Assembly (NCBI RefSeq): GCF_037975245.1
Contig: NC_092567.1
Span: 293,501 to 357,500 of the forward strand
Reading direction: 5' to 3'
From: Apostichopus japonicus
Taxonomy: Eukaryota; Echinodermata; Holothuroidea; Aspidochirotida; Stichopodidae
Length of the DNA: 64,000 bases
Shown here: positions 63,634 through 64,000 of the stretch, piece after piece
How the letters are laid out: every line of letters starts with the position of its first letter
Position numbering within the stretch: the first letter of the stretch is position 1
Notes under the pieces: generated by a model
What the model was told of the DNA's origin: nothing
What the model saw: only the letters and a program-made list of their open reading frames with translations
The model's database searches: none
Program-made: the position numbers and the translations under genes

Positions 63634-64000
63634 ATGTCCGCAGTCGTTGCAAAGAGACCTGCTCAACCAAGCACCCTCGATATGATCGTCAAGGCGATTA
63701 CAACCAGGCATGAAGCTAGAGGTTCATCCGTAGCCGGCATTAAGTCAACCCTACAAGCAATGGAGTTCGACACAAAGAAGAAGAACACCCTCATCAACTC
63801 GGCACTCAAGAGAGGAGTAGCAACCGGTGTGTTGAAGCAAGTCAAAGGCGTCGGCGCAACGGGAACTTTCAAGATCGACACCAATTCAGCGAAGGCAGCC
63901 GAAAAAGCCAAGGCGCAGAAGGAGAAAGAAAGGGCAAAGACAGCTGCCAAGAAACAGAAAGAAAAGGAGAAGAAAGCCGCAGTACGAGAGAAAGCTAAGG
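63634..64000 (+). CDS. H1: Linker histone H1, unit 23 (3' truncated by window edge)
   Basis: The first 122 codons are identical to unit 2; the rest lies beyond the window. TATA at 63539..63546. The array therefore continues on this side. Confidence 0.96.
   Translation, partial: MSAVVAKRPAQPSTLDMIVKAITTRHEARGSSVAGIKSTLQAMEFDTKKKNTLINSALKRGVATGVLKQVKGVGATGTFKIDTNSAKAAEKAKAQKEKERAKTAAKKQKEKEKKAAVREKAK

Larger units (their letters stand above)
1..64000 (+). repeat. Tandem array of ~2.0-kb histone H1 units
   Basis: Twenty-three head-to-tail units, each one H1 gene plus spacer. Start-to-start spacing in uninterrupted units is 2002 to 2007 and always equals 1994 plus the C-run length in the 3' flank (8 C in unit 4, 13 C in unit 20). 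Outside inserted elements, the differences I found are this C-run, a 15-bp duplication in unit 19, and a few single bases (5912, 24933/44369, 33804/36182/55844/58222, the gtagtact variant near 35032/57066, 60915). Such uniformity indicates ongoing homogenisation or very recent amplification. Every spacer not listed separately has the same content as the one described at 2540..3979. H1-only arrays separate from core histones are known in some invertebrates such as mussels; most insects studied carry H1 in a five-gene unit. Confidence 0.97.

Noticed and set aside
1-64000. CRISPR array or bacterial repeat system
   Set aside because: The repeats are 2-kb gene units, not short repeats with spacers; the genes are eukaryotic.
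1-64000. Core histone genes hidden in the spacers
   Set aside because: No H2A, H2B, H3 or H4 sequence motif appears on either strand in the uniform spacer.

Overview
The window is a tandem array of linker histone H1 genes from an animal, most likely an arthropod. The evidence for this is intronless H1 genes with a metazoan histone 3' stem-loop, Jockey-type non-LTR retrotransposons and a tRNA-headed SINE. I cannot name the species. No bacterial features are present.

Layout. There are 23 H1 genes on the + strand: a 5'-truncated one at 1..535, 21 complete ones, and a 3'-truncated one at 63634..64000. Each sits in a unit of about 2,003 bp (564 bp of coding sequence, about 1.44 kb of spacer). In uninterrupted units the start-to-start distance equals 1,994 plus the length of one C-run (8 to 13) in the 3' flank, so homopolymer slippage explains almost all the length variation. 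No H2A, H2B, H3 or H4 gene is present. Every spacer carries the same parts: histone stem-loop, purine-rich downstream element, C-run, AATAAA, about 1.1 kb without recognisable content, then CCAAT, TATA and a likely start site.

From 1 to 17.9 kb and from 57.6 kb to the end the array is clean. Between them, eight mobile-element copies interrupt it: four full-length two-ORF LINEs (20118..24619, 28632..33128, 39554..44055, 50656..55153), two 5'-truncated copies of the same LINE (17941..18075, 48064..48641) and two copies of a 364-bp SINE (35138..35501, 57178..57541). Junctions and shared variants show that three of these are products of a 19 to 22 kb segmental duplication, leaving five independent insertions. 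All five lie in the same orientation as H1, and all five nick sites fall within about 16 bp at the H1 start site, 20 to 45 bp downstream of the TATA box, although over 1 kb of neutral-looking spacer was available.

How the parts may work together. The LINE has a zinc-knuckle ORF1, an APE endonuclease plus reverse transcriptase ORF2 overlapping it by ATGA, and an unusual 3' end: an internal A-run followed by an invariant 87-bp tail with a hairpin and a terminal TAC repeat. Insertion at this site puts the LINE directly under the H1 promoter and moves the H1 gene 4.5 kb away. The best candidate for something new is therefore a LINE, with a SINE sharing its site, that targets the promoter of a tandem H1 array, comparable in strategy to R1/R2 elements in rDNA. 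That interpretation is inference; the junctions are directly visible.
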